Translations under genes and position numbers: made by a program | Assembly: GCF_004354555.1 (NCBI RefSeq) | Contig: NZ_PUFH01000005.1 | Location: 434,001-498,000, forward strand | Direction: 5' to 3' | DNA: 64,000 nucleotides | Origin: Leuconostoc citreum | GTDB lineage: Bacteria > Bacillota > Bacilli > Lactobacillales > Lactobacillaceae | Notes under the pieces: generated by a model | What the model was told of the DNA's origin: nothing | The model's input: only the letters and a program-made list of their open reading frames with translations | The model's database searches: none | Shown: in pieces, positions 43,390 to 52,359 of the stretch | How the letters are laid out: each line of letters begins with the position of its first letter | Numbering within the stretch: position 1 is the stretch's first letter

Positions 43390-45957
43390 TTAATCAAACG
43401 CATTGAGTACATACCTTGCTATACGCGTAATCATACTACTTGCATAATTCGGATCAGTTGCATAACCTGCTTGTTGCAAATGTGTTGCGGCATCACGATA
43501 ATTTGTTGAATTTGATCTTAATGCTTGACGATAATTGGTAGCCATTTTATCGACATAATCATTTAAACCATCCGCTTGTGTCGTATATTTTTTAAATGCT
43601 GCCATCACATAATAGCTATCACCTTTTTTAACATGTATGGTTTTATTGGTAAAATCGACAACCGACATCTCCTGATGAGCGACTTCGCGTGTCTTCACAT
43701 TATATACAGCACCATGCCAATCTGATGTGGCTTTGACACCAAACAAATTATTCGCCTGCGTTGCAAGTTCACTTTGGCCCCAAGCACTTTCAGTAATTGC
43801 TTGTGACAACACAACTGATGGCCACAAATTATTATTCCTTGCAACCGTTACAGCATCTGGCAACAAGTTGCTGAGCCATTGTTTCTGTGTTACAGAAACC
43901 CCTGTTAATGATAACTGATTAATATTGATATCTTTTTGTCCAGTAGGTGTTTGACTAGCTGATAACGCCCGCAAATCAATCCAATACTTTTGACCGCTCC
44001 GCATTGTAATCTCGGCCCAACTACCATTCTTTGTATCGGCCGTTTGTGTGACAGTAACGGTCTGTTGATCATACTGTGGTGCCATACCAGCCGCATGCAT
44101 GCTATTTAATGTCGCACGCCATGGTCCACCGATAAACAAACCATCATTACGGCCATTCTCATTAATGCGTGCCTGATAATTAACAGCCTTTTGATTACTC
44201 ATAGCATCAAATGATTCTAGTGTCTTCAGTGCCCTGATATCAATCCAATACCTTTGGCCGCTTGTTAAGGTCATTTCAGCCCAACTACCATTCTTTGTGT
44301 CAGCTGTTTGTGTGACAGTGACACGTTGTTGATGGTATTGTGGTGCCATACCTGCTGCACGCATGCTGCTAACAGTTGCACGCCATGGTCCGCCGATGAA
44401 CAAACCATCATTTCGACCGTTTTCATTGATTTGTGCTGAATAGTTAACTGTTTTTTGGTTACTCATGGCATCAAAAGCATTTATGGACTTTAGCGCTTTA
44501 ATGTCAATCCAATATTTCTGACCACTTGTTAATAGAATTTCAGCCCAACTACCGTTCTTTGTATCAGCAGTCTGAGTCACTGTCACTGTCTGGTGATCAT
44601 ATTGCGGTGCCATACTTGCTGCACGCAAACTACTAATGGTTGCGCGCCATGGCCCGCCGACAAACAAGCCATCATTTCGACCATTTTCATTAATTTCCGC
44701 TGCGTAATTGACTACTTTCTGATTGCTCATGGCGTCCACAGCTTGTAGCGCTCTGCTATCAATCCAGTACTTTTGACCAGTTGATAACATAATTTCAGAC
44801 CAGCTACCATTCTTTGTGTCAGCAGTCTGAGTCACTGTCACATGCTGCTGATCGTATTGTGGCGCCATACCTGCTGCACGCATACTGTTGATAGTTGCAC
44901 GCCATGGCCCGTCAATAAACAAGCCATCGTTACGACCGTTCTCGTTAACTTGTGCTGTGTAGTTCACTATTTTTTGATTACGTATCGTGTCGACAGCTTG
45001 TAATGCTTTTATGTCAACCCAGTACTTTTGACCATTGGTTAATACGATTTCAGCCCAGCTGCCATTCGTTGTATCAGCAGTTTGTGTGACTGTTACGCGC
45101 TGTTGGTCATACTGTGGCGCCATACCTGCTGCACGCATACTGCTGTTTGTAGCACGCCATGGCCCACCAATAAACAAGCCGTCATTACGACCATTTTCAT
45201 TAATTTGTGCTGAATAGTTCACTGTTTTTTGATTGCTCATCGTATCAAATGAACTTTTGTTGTAATAATAAGCAACCAAATCACGGAATTGACTCATATC
45301 ATATTTTTGATAAAAATACTTTTGCCCACGACCATTCCAGTAAGCCACAGGGTCAACGTGATCTGTCCCGCCCCATTTATACGAAATATTTTCATGACTA
45401 GCCAAATTACCATCTAAGTCTTTATTGGCAATTGACACTAACTTTGGCGCTCCCATACCATACCTAATCATTTGGTTAGCTGTCCAATTTGCCAGTGAGG
45501 CAATCTGTTGCGCAAATTCGCCTTTACTGTTCACTCGAATTTGCTCAATTTGGTCAGCATAGCGATTACCAAAAGGGCCAGCACCCCAGGCAATTTTAGA
45601 AGTATCCGCAATTGTTTTTAATTGACTGCCATCAACAAAACTATGCACAAATGCACTGTCCTGATGGTTGACCATATAAGTAATTTCATTATCTATGGTA
45701 CTAAATTCGACCCCGACATCATGAATAATCACCATCTGTGGCTTGCCAAATTTAAAGTTCATATTAATCCCACCATTATTAGCAGGATTTTGCATCGTAA
45801 TACGATAATTCACTTGTTCTCTTGCAGGTGTAATATTATTTTTTAAAATATAGTCATTCACTGCACTTGAGGCAGAGACGCGCTCTATGCCAATAAAAAA
45901 TGTCGTCGATAAAACTAACACAATCCATTTAGTCTTCTTCACAATGCCATTCTCCAA
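43390..45957 (-). CDS. bifunctional autolysin: amidase, five SH3-like repeats, glucosaminidase
   Basis: 855-residue secreted peptidoglycan hydrolase. A signal peptide (about 1-30, ending SASS) is followed by an N-acetylmuramoyl-L-alanine amidase (Amidase_2) domain (about 70-235) with zinc-ligand candidates His79 (VIIHD), His105 and His200 (TDHVDP). Then come five repeats of about 85 residues (245-670), each with NENGRNDGLF, GPWRA and GQKYW(I/V)D, resembling GW/SH3_8 wall-binding modules. Last is a GH73 glucosaminidase domain (about 690-855) with catalytic Glu723 (ITESAWGQS) and NLFGVKA. It resembles staphylococcal Atl in content and probably cleaves daughter-cell walls. Confidence 0.92.
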   Translation of the reverse strand: MENGIVKKTKWIVLVLSTTFFIGIERVSASSAVNDYILKNNITPAREQVNYRITMQNPANNGGINMNFKFGKPQMVIIHDVGVEFSTIDNEITYMVNHQDSAFVHSFVDGSQLKTIADTSKIAWGAGPFGNRYADQIEQIRVNSKGEFAQQIASLANWTANQMIRYGMGAPKLVSIANKDLDGNLASHENISYKWGGTDHVDPVAYWNGRGQKYFYQKYDMSQFRDLVAYYYNKSSFDTMSNQKTVNYSAQINENGRNDGLFIGGPWRATNSSMRAAGMAPQYDQQRVTVTQTADTTNGSWAEIVLTNGQKYWVDIKALQAVDTIRNQKIVNYTAQVNENGRNDGLFIDGPWRATINSMRAAGMAPQYDQQHVTVTQTADTKNGSWSEIMLSTGQKYWIDSRALQAVDAMSNQKVVNYAAEINENGRNDGLFVGGPWRATISSLRAASMAPQYDHQTVTVTQTADTKNGSWAEILLTSGQKYWIDIKALKSINAFDAMSNQKTVNYSAQINENGRNDGLFIGGPWRATVSSMRAAGMAPQYHQQRVTVTQTADTKNGSWAEMTLTSGQRYWIDIRALKTLESFDAMSNQKAVNYQARINENGRNDGLFIGGPWRATLNSMHAAGMAPQYDQQTVTVTQTADTKNGSWAEITMRSGQKYWIDLRALSASQTPTGQKDININQLSLTGVSVTQKQWLSNLLPDAVTVARNNNLWPSVVLSQAITESAWGQSELATQANNLFGVKATSDWHGAVYNVKTREVAHQEMSVVDFTNKTIHVKKGDSYYVMAAFKKYTTQADGLNDYVDKMATNYRQALRSNSTNYRDAATHLQQAGYATDPNYASSMITRIARYVLNAFD
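43948..45225 (-). repeat. five tandem SH3/GW-like coding repeats in the autolysin
   Basis: Five consecutive units of roughly 255 bases, strongly conserved in protein sequence (NENGRNDGLFIGGPWRA, VTVTQTAD-(T/K)NGSW, QKYWIDIRAL). The third unit is the most divergent. High similarity between neighbours suggests recent duplication and makes copy number likely to vary between strains. Confidence 0.9.
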
Positions 45958-46022
45958 TATTTATATTCATTACGATTATACTAAATATGTATTACACTTA
46001 AATGTCTAGGTTGTCACAATTT

Positions 46023-46050
46023 AAAAAGCCACCCATGATTATCATGGGTG
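46023..46050 (-). terminator. terminator after the nitroreductase gene
   Basis: CACCCATGA and TCATGGGTG around TAA, followed by a CTTTTT tail on the minus strand. Confidence 0.85.
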
Positions 46051-46066
46051 ACAAGACAATGCTTAA

Positions 46067-46666
46067 TTAGTTAAAATACTTAAAACGCTCATCATCAGCA
46101 ATAGTATCTTTATTTGATGGTACTGCCAAAATTTCCCCAAAAGGCATTTGCGCACGTAAACGCCACGCGTCAGGGATATTAAATGCTGCAGCAACTTGAT
46201 CATCAATTAATGGATTGTAATGTTGTAACGAAGCACCCATACCATTCTCCGTCAATGCTAGCCATGTAGCATACTCTGCAATGGCGTGACCCTGCTCTGA
46301 CCAATCATAAAAATTTTCAGCATACAATGGCACATTCTGTTCAAAAGACTTAACCACGCTCATATCTGTGTAAAAAAGCACAGTACCATAGGCAGATAAA
46401 AAGCTATTCTTAATTTTTTCTATTGACTTAGTATAAGCCGCTTGATCAGATACTTGCGTTTTTAAACTGTCGATTACAATTTGCCATAGTTTGTCATGTG
46501 AATTTCCAGTCAGTACCACTACTCTGACGGATTGATTGTTAAAAGCTGTTGGAGAGGCCTTAACCGCTGTGGTTACAATATCAGATATTGTTTCTGGTGT
46601 CTGCGCAATATTTTTTCCGAGTGAGTAAATAGAGCGCCGTTGCTGTTGTAGTTGTTTAAATAACAT
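46067..46666 (-). CDS. nitroreductase family protein
   Basis: 199-residue FMN-dependent oxidoreductase of the Frm2/Hbn1-like branch: RRSIYSLGKNI at the N terminus (FMN phosphate contact), SPTAFNNQSVRVVVL and GMGASLQHYNPLID. Such enzymes reduce nitro compounds or quinones with NAD(P)H. The start fits the family N terminus (MLFKQLQQQRRSIY), but the AAAGGAGG ribosome site lies about 40 bases upstream with a hairpin between. Confidence 0.88.
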   Translation of the reverse strand: MLFKQLQQQRRSIYSLGKNIAQTPETISDIVTTAVKASPTAFNNQSVRVVVLTGNSHDKLWQIVIDSLKTQVSDQAAYTKSIEKIKNSFLSAYGTVLFYTDMSVVKSFEQNVPLYAENFYDWSEQGHAIAEYATWLALTENGMGASLQHYNPLIDDQVAAAFNIPDAWRLRAQMPFGEILAVPSNKDTIADDERFKYFN

Positions 46667-46674
46667 ATCATTGA

Positions 46675-46703
46675 ATACACGTGCTTTTTTTAAGAGCGTG
46701 TAT
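46675..46703 (-). promoter_or_regulatory. hairpin between ribosome site and start codon of the nitroreductase gene
   Basis: ATACACG (minus-strand 46703-46697) pairs with CGTGTAT (46681-46675) around a 15-base A-rich loop, between GGAGG (46710-46706) and the ATG at 46666. When folded, GGAGG would sit about 10 bases from the ATG. Confidence 0.45.
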
Positions 46704-46767
46704 TTCCTCCTTTTGCAAATAGATACCTTATTATCATATCAGCTTACTAATAATAAGTAAATAAACA

Positions 46768-47292
46768 CTAAATCACAATTTGATATGCCCATCTCAACTC
46801 ACGCGATTGTCCATCATTAATGTAAACATGCCCCTTTAAATGAAAGCCATTACCAGTGATAACAGCCTGCATAGGGACATTATTTGGATGGGTATCTATT
46901 CTGAAATCACGACAATTTAATGCTATGAAATAAGTAAAAATACATGACATCAAACGTTGGGCTAGTTTTTGACCATGATAACGATTAGAAATAACAAAAC
47001 GATGAATCGCAGCATAGTTAGTGGTTGAATTTAACCATTCGCCATTTTCAATCGCATCATAAATTGGGTCTTGCCCTTCGATCACCGCTGCATAACCAAC
47101 AACTGAATTATCTAATAGCAAAACATAACCTTGTTGACGCGCTATATCATCACTAATCGTGTCTTTGTTGGGATATGTCCCTTGCCATTGATTTAAACCT
47201 TGAGCTTTTAAAAAAGCGCGACCTTGATTGATGATTTGCTCAATCACTGTGCAATCAGACTGCTGCGCTTCTCGCATGTATACTGCTGGCAT
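46768..47292 (-). CDS. GNAT family N-acetyltransferase
   Basis: 174 residues with the GNAT fold: N-terminal MREAQQSDCTVIEQII, AIHRFVISNRYHGQKLAQRLM (acetyl-CoA-binding motif A, here RYHGQKLA) and DTHPNNVPMQAVITGNGFHLKGHVYI. The substrate is unknown. No Shine-Dalgarno lies before the ATG; a short TTG-initiated frame with AAGGAG overlaps the start (47255-47341), so translation may be coupled. Confidence 0.85.
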   Translation of the reverse strand: MPAVYMREAQQSDCTVIEQIINQGRAFLKAQGLNQWQGTYPNKDTISDDIARQQGYVLLLDNSVVGYAAVIEGQDPIYDAIENGEWLNSTTNYAAIHRFVISNRYHGQKLAQRLMSCIFTYFIALNCRDFRIDTHPNNVPMQAVITGNGFHLKGHVYINDGQSRELRWAYQIVI

Positions 47293-47435
47293 TATTATTA
47301 AAATACTCGATTAATTTTTGATAGCATATCAAGTTAACCAAATATATCTCCTTTTTTCATGATTCATAGATAAAAACTAACAACTAAAGTAAGTTGAGTA
47401 GTCACATTTTACCATGTGCCTGATAAAAATACAGA

Positions 47436-48623
47436 CTATTTCCTAATAATTCCTGCGTAACAAGTCAATCGCGCTACAGCCTCTTCTAACTTAGACATCG
47501 CAGCAGCATAACTGACTCTAATATATCCCGCACCACCGGGGCCAAATCCCGCACCCGCAACAACTGCTAATTGTACTTTGTCTACCAAATCGTTAGCAAA
47601 CGCCACGTCATCTTGTATAAAATCATCTGGTACTTTAGCAAAAACATAAAAAGCGCCATTGGGTACTATGCATTCGAACTCTAATTGCTTTAGTGCCTTG
47701 ACTAAATAGTCACGTCGATGCTGATAATCTTGTTTCATTTTAGCAGTTGATACTAGGCTTTCTTGGCTACTAAAAGCCACTTTGGCTGCAGCCATCGCGG
47801 GATTAGAAGGTGTCATAATAATAAAACTGTGGACCTTATTGAATTCATTTATTAATAGTGTTGGCCCTGCCAATACGCCAATGCGATAACCTGTCATGGC
47901 ATACGCTTTAGAAACCCCATTAATGACAACAGTTTGTTCAGGTAGATAGCGAGCAATAGATTCATGCTGTCCATTATATGTTAATTCAGAATATATTTCA
48001 TCTGAAATAATCAAAATATTAGTATCTTTTAATACACTAACTAGTGCCTTAATTTGTGTTTCAGAGTAAGTGATTCCTGTGGGATTGGATGGATTATTGA
48101 TAATAATTGCTTTAATATGGTGATGCGTTGCTATTGTCTGCTTTAGCTTTTCTGGCGTTAACACAAAGTCGTCATCAGAAACATCTATGAGCACTGGTTG
48201 ACCACCATTGATGCGCGTCATTTGTGCATAAACCGGGTAAGCCGGCGTAGGTATCAGTATCTCATCATTTTCATCTAAAATACTGGCTAAGACAACATAC
48301 AGTGCTTCAGTCGCACCAATCGTAATTAATATATCTGTCGTTGCTCGATAGTTCAAATCATAGTGTCTTTTTAAAAATTGACTAGCTGCCTGTCTCAATG
48401 CCAAGGTACCAGCGGATACTGAATAATGTGAATCATCTGAACTAATCGCTGCAACGGCGGCTTGTTTTATGTGTTCCGGAACATTAAAATCCGGTTCGCC
48501 AATTGTTAATTTTAGAATGTTTGGGACATGATCGACCGCTTCACTAAATGTATGAATAGGACTAGGTGTGACTGTCTTTAATTGGGCAGAAAAAATATCC
48601 ATCATCTTGGCTTCTTTTGACAT
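47436..48623 (-). CDS. class I/II PLP-dependent aminotransferase (PatA-like)
   Basis: 395-residue fold-type I aminotransferase. NNPSNPTGITYS, SDEIYSELTY and the PLP-binding NGVSKAYAMTGYRIG (Schiff-base Lys) are clear. It resembles the aromatic/N-acetyl-diaminopimelate aminotransferase branch of lactic acid bacteria, so it may act in aromatic amino acid or lysine/cell-wall metabolism. It is monocistronic between its own upstream region and the GNAT gene. Confidence 0.88.
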   Translation of the reverse strand: MSKEAKMMDIFSAQLKTVTPSPIHTFSEAVDHVPNILKLTIGEPDFNVPEHIKQAAVAAISSDDSHYSVSAGTLALRQAASQFLKRHYDLNYRATTDILITIGATEALYVVLASILDENDEILIPTPAYPVYAQMTRINGGQPVLIDVSDDDFVLTPEKLKQTIATHHHIKAIIINNPSNPTGITYSETQIKALVSVLKDTNILIISDEIYSELTYNGQHESIARYLPEQTVVINGVSKAYAMTGYRIGVLAGPTLLINEFNKVHSFIIMTPSNPAMAAAKVAFSSQESLVSTAKMKQDYQHRRDYLVKALKQLEFECIVPNGAFYVFAKVPDDFIQDDVAFANDLVDKVQLAVVAGAGFGPGGAGYIRVSYAAAMSKLEEAVARLTCYAGIIRK

Positions 48624-48708
48624 AATGACACTCTCTTTCTAAAAATCATTAATCTGCTCACCATTCTAACAACAAATAATCGTACATAATGCTCAGTAAT
48701 AGACAAAA

Positions 48709-48752
48709 TAAAAAACAAACTTTATGCATGATGCATAAAACTTGTTTTTTAT
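48709..48752 (-). terminator. terminator overlapping the end of the rlmL-type gene
   Basis: TTTTATGCA/TGCATAAA extended by AAACAA/TTTGTTT, followed by a T tract on the minus strand, at the methyltransferase stop codon. Confidence 0.8.
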
Positions 48753-49882
48753 TTTGCACGCTTACCCCAATATTGGAAATAATCAACTCGCATAGCGCCA
48801 TTATATAATTTACGACGTTTAGTTGCTTTTTCCCCGAATGAAGTTTCAAAATCCAAATCACTTGTAAGAATGTATTTACTCCAGCTCGGTAATTGACGAT
48901 AGACGTCACCCATTTCTGTATAAAGTTCACGAGCGGCCTCTAACTCACCTAATCTTTCACCATAAGGTGGATTTGACACGAGAACACCATTCACTTTGTC
49001 CGTAGTCCAGTCCTTAGCAGCTAATTGTTTAAAGGTGATATCTTTTCCTAGACCAGCATGTTTAGCATTTTCGATGGCAATATTAACCATATTTTCATCG
49101 ATATCAAAAGCTTCAATATCCAACTGTCGATCGTAATCTGCCTGTGCTTCAGCCTCATCGCGTACAATGTCAGATAATGACTTATCAAACCAATCCATTT
49201 GTTCAATGTCAAAATCACGAATCAAGCCAGGGGCAATATTGCGACCGATTAGTGCTGCTTCAATTGCAATCGTGCCTGATCCAGTTGTCGGATCAACAAA
49301 AGGCCGATCAGGATGCCAATTAGTAAGTAAGACGAGTGCAGCCGCAAAGTTTTCCTTTAATGGTGCACCGCCCTTGTTCACACGATAACCACGTTTGAAC
49401 AAAGATGGTCCAGTGGTATCTAATGTCACCATAACATGATCTTTATCAATCATGACCTCTAATTGCGCAAAATAACCATTTTCTGGTAACCGCGTACGAA
49501 TATGATAGGCCTCTTGTAATCGGTTGACAATCGCTTTTTTAGTAATGGCTTGCACATCAGGGACACTAAATAATTCTGATTTTTTTGAACGACCAGCGAC
49601 CGGAAATTCAGAATCATAATTCAAAAAATCTTCCCAAGGTAATGCTTTAACACCTTCAAACAAGTCGTCAAAGGTTCTGGCATCAAACTCTCCGACAATG
49701 ATTTTAATTCTATCCGCCGTGCGTAACCAGACATTTGCCGTCAAAATATCACGTGCAGTGCCCGTAAAACGCACACGATAATTTTCAACTTGGTTATCAT
49801 AACCTAATCGATCTAATTCTTTTCCAACTAAAGACTCAAGCCCCGCTGCAGCAGTAGCCATAATTTGATATTTTTTTTCCAT
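48749..49882 (-). CDS. 23S rRNA (guanine-N2) methyltransferase, RlmL/YpsC type
   Basis: 377 residues: N-terminal ferredoxin-like and THUMP RNA-binding domains (about 1-155) and a SAM-dependent methyltransferase domain with FVDPTTGSGTIAIEAAL (SAM site) and the catalytic NPPYGERLG. This is the single-domain Firmicutes version corresponding to the N-terminal half of E. coli RlmKL (m2G2445). It is divergent from the small gene at 49953. Confidence 0.92.
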   Translation of the reverse strand: MEKKYQIMATAAAGLESLVGKELDRLGYDNQVENYRVRFTGTARDILTANVWLRTADRIKIIVGEFDARTFDDLFEGVKALPWEDFLNYDSEFPVAGRSKKSELFSVPDVQAITKKAIVNRLQEAYHIRTRLPENGYFAQLEVMIDKDHVMVTLDTTGPSLFKRGYRVNKGGAPLKENFAAALVLLTNWHPDRPFVDPTTGSGTIAIEAALIGRNIAPGLIRDFDIEQMDWFDKSLSDIVRDEAEAQADYDRQLDIEAFDIDENMVNIAIENAKHAGLGKDITFKQLAAKDWTTDKVNGVLVSNPPYGERLGELEAARELYTEMGDVYRQLPSWSKYILTSDLDFETSFGEKATKRRKLYNGAMRVDYFQYWGKRAK

Positions 49883-49952
49883 TATTTTTCCTTTATACTA
49901 CTATGTAGTGATGTGATTAATAAAAATATGCTAGTCAGGCAGGAGATGCATG

Positions 49953-50237
49953 ATGAAACTTAGTGATTTTCAAGACTTAACACAATTTATGTCTAATAAA
50001 AGTCTTATTTTTTGGCAAAATAACGATCAAATATTAGCGATAGGCGAGCTACAATATTTACCAGATTCCCCAAATATTTGCTTAGAAACTAGCAAAAAGG
50101 CCATGACATTGTCTCAATTAACCGCTAGGTTACAAGACATGGGACGTGAAACACAACTTTATTCGCCTAACTTAAAACCAATTTATGGCTTTCATTTGGA
50201 CTTAGAAAAAGCTGTACCCAAAATTATTTTAAAATAA
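49953..50237 (+). CDS. 94-residue protein, unknown function
   Basis: Small soluble protein, MKLSDFQDLTQFMSNKSLIF at its start, with no membrane segment or recognised motif. GGAG sits 7 bases before the ATG at 49953; another ATG at 49950 is possible. The 3' end overlaps the convergent dnaD stop by 9 bases. It lies between rlmL-type and dnaD genes. The ribosome site and the plain protein-like composition make it a probable real gene; I do not recognise the family. Confidence 0.6.
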   Translation: MKLSDFQDLTQFMSNKSLIFWQNNDQILAIGELQYLPDSPNICLETSKKAMTLSQLTARLQDMGRETQLYSPNLKPIYGFHLDLEKAVPKIILK

Positions 50238-50867
50238 ATTATCATATGTATAAGTGACCCCTCGCCTTTTTTGTTTAGCAATCTGTGCTTGCGCTGGCGT
50301 TTTAATTTGGTCTCGTTGCCAGTTAATCAGAATTGTTTCAATATATCTTAAACTCCGAGCATTATTCGCCACAGCCTCCTGTATCGCAAGCAACATCAAA
50401 TCAGGCTCAAAATGATCTTGATCAAACCATTGCCCAATTGTTTGCATTTCCATAGGTGTTAATGGTCGACCGAATTCTGATTCAATTGTTTGAAAGATTT
50501 CACGTCGTGTCGACTTACCATCTGACATAACTGGTGTGGTACTAATCTTTTGACCTTGTACTAATTTTTCAATCATAGGCAGAAAATCATACGTTTCAAC
50601 TTGCTTGGTCGCTGTTGAAATAACCATTAGGTCTCGCGCTATCAGGCTTTTCAACCGCGCAATCACAACGGTCTCTGTAATATGTAGCACTTGTGCTAAA
50701 ATTTTAGGCGTTGCTTGATTGCCTTGCGCTTGAATACGCATCACCTGAAGATATAACGCGAGGTCATCATTATCCATCCCTATATCTTGATAATGTAGCA
50801 GCAAATCATTATTAATATTCGTTTGTCCTGCCTGAATATATTGTTGTAATCTTTTTTCTAACGCCAT
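50229..50867 (-). CDS. dnaD: DnaD family replication-initiation protein
   Basis: 212 residues with an N-terminal winged-helix domain (about 1-95) and a C-terminal DnaB/DnaD domain (EIFQTIESEFGRPLTPMEMQTIGQW, ALQEAV-N-ARSLRYIETILINW, ending YDNLF). DnaD helps load the replicative helicase. It is the last gene of the dinG-tseB-aspB-asnS-dnaD series known from Bacillus, though a terminator separates it from asnS here. Confidence 0.92.
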   Translation of the reverse strand: MALEKRLQQYIQAGQTNINNDLLLHYQDIGMDNDDLALYLQVMRIQAQGNQATPKILAQVLHITETVVIARLKSLIARDLMVISTATKQVETYDFLPMIEKLVQGQKISTTPVMSDGKSTRREIFQTIESEFGRPLTPMEMQTIGQWFDQDHFEPDLMLLAIQEAVANNARSLRYIETILINWQRDQIKTPAQAQIAKQKRRGVTYTYDNLF

Positions 50868-50901
50868 ATCCTACCATCATATTCTATCTAAAACACTTGA
50901 T

Positions 50902-50934
50902 AAAAACGTCCAAGTCTAACTTGGACGTTTTTTA
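50902..50934 (-). terminator. terminator after asnS
   Basis: AACGTCCAAGT and ACTTGGACGTT around a three-base loop with TTTT on the minus strand, between asnS and dnaD. Confidence 0.85.
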
Positions 50935-50993
50935 CTATAGTCAATTTTAACATTTTTTACCCAGTGGTAAAGGATAAAAATTGATACTGCCAC

Positions 50994-52301
50994 TTAAGGT
51001 CTCAGACGGTTTGTCATACGTGGGAATGGAATCGCTTCTCTAATGTGTTCTTCCCCTGTTACGAAAGTCACCATACGCTCTAGTCCTAATCCAAAACCAG
51101 AATGTGGTACAGAACCATATTTACGTAAATCAAGATACCATTCGTATTCATCCTGATTCAACCCTTCGGCCGCAATACGTTCCTTGAGGTAGTCATAATC
51201 CGTATCACGCTCAGAACCACCAATAATTTCACCATAACCTTCAGGTGCCAACAAATCAGCAGATATAACCACATCATCACGCGTTGCATGGCGCTTCATA
51301 TAAAAAGCTTTGATGGCCTTCGGGAAGTTCACAATAAATACTGGTTTAGCAAAGTGATTAGCTAAGAAAGTTTCTTCAGGTGACCCAAAATCAACACCCC
51401 ACGCAACATCAAAACCATTATCTTGGAGTAACTTAATAGCATCATCATAACTCACGCGTGGATAAGGCAACTCAGTATATGACCGTAACAAATCCTTATC
51501 TCGTTCTAATATATCAAGCTCCTGCTCGTTACGTTCTAATACCTTGGCAATCAAGAAGGCAATATAAGCCTCTTGTATCTCCAAACTTTCTTCTTGATGC
51601 ATAAATGCCATTTCGGGTTCAACCATCCAAAATTCAGTAAGATGGCGTCGTGTTTTTGATTTTTCAGCTCTAAAAGTAGGGCCGAAAGTAAAGACCTTTC
51701 CAAAGGCCATAGCCCCTGCTTCAGCGTACAATTGTCCTGTTTGTGACAAAAAGGCTGGTTCCCCAAAATAGTCTGTTTCAAAAAGCTCTGTCGTACCTTC
51801 TGGGGCAGAGCCAGTAAGCAATGGTGAATCAAGTTTAGTAAAGCCACGTTCATTGAAAAATTCGTAGGTCGCAGCAATCAATGTATTACGAATTTTCAAG
51901 GTCGCAAATGGTTTTAAATGTCTCAGATAAAGGTGACGTTCATCGAACAAAAACTCTGTCCCATGCTCTTTTGGTGTGATTGGGTAATCATGACTCTCGC
52001 CGATAATTTCCACATCAGAAATAGCAATTTCATAACCAAAAGATGACCGTTCATCTTCGTGAATTTCGCCGACAACATAAAGGCTTGTTTCTTGTTTCAA
52101 ACTCTTGACAACGTCAAATACTGATTCGGGAACATCTGCTTTGGCTACGACGCCTTGAAAGAAAGCTGTACCGTCGCGCAATTGTAGGAAAGCTATTTTC
52201 CCAGAACCACGCTTTTGACGGAGCCATGCGCCGATTTTTACGGTTTGTCCGACATATTTCTTAGCATCAATGATTTGAATGGTAGGTATTTCTTGTGACA
52301 T
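50994..52301 (-). CDS. asnS: asparaginyl-tRNA synthetase
   Basis: Class II synthetase charging tRNA-Asn. The 435 residues have an OB-fold ([22 protein letters not shown]), motif 2 [22 protein letters not shown] and motif 3 [15 protein letters not shown]. The KTRRHLTEF form and the lack of a GAD domain distinguish it from AspRS. There is no T-box in the 58-base gap after aspB, so it is read from the dinG-side promoter or a weak local one. Confidence 0.96.
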   Translation of the reverse strand: MSQEIPTIQIIDAKKYVGQTVKIGAWLRQKRGSGKIAFLQLRDGTAFFQGVVAKADVPESVFDVVKSLKQETSLYVVGEIHEDERSSFGYEIAISDVEIIGESHDYPITPKEHGTEFLFDERHLYLRHLKPFATLKIRNTLIAATYEFFNERGFTKLDSPLLTGSAPEGTTELFETDYFGEPAFLSQTGQLYAEAGAMAFGKVFTFGPTFRAEKSKTRRHLTEFWMVEPEMAFMHQEESLEIQEAYIAFLIAKVLERNEQELDILERDKDLLRSYTELPYPRVSYDDAIKLLQDNGFDVAWGVDFGSPEETFLANHFAKPVFIVNFPKAIKAFYMKRHATRDDVVISADLLAPEGYGEIIGGSERDTDYDYLKERIAAEGLNQDEYEWYLDLRKYGSVPHSGFGLGLERMVTFVTGEEHIREAIPFPRMTNRLRP

Positions 52302-52359
52302 TTTGTTTCTGTATATCGCCCGCTAAATGCGAAATCAATATACTACTCCTATTTTAAAA

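Noticed and set aside
43948-45225. A CRISPR array or mobile repeat in the repeated stretch
   Set aside because: The repeats are long, contiguous and in frame, and encode wall-binding modules of the autolysin.
52302-52359. A TTG-started short frame after TAGGAG in front of asnS as a leader peptide
   Set aside because: No codon bias for Asn or Asp, no alternative hairpins; the spacing is probably accidental.
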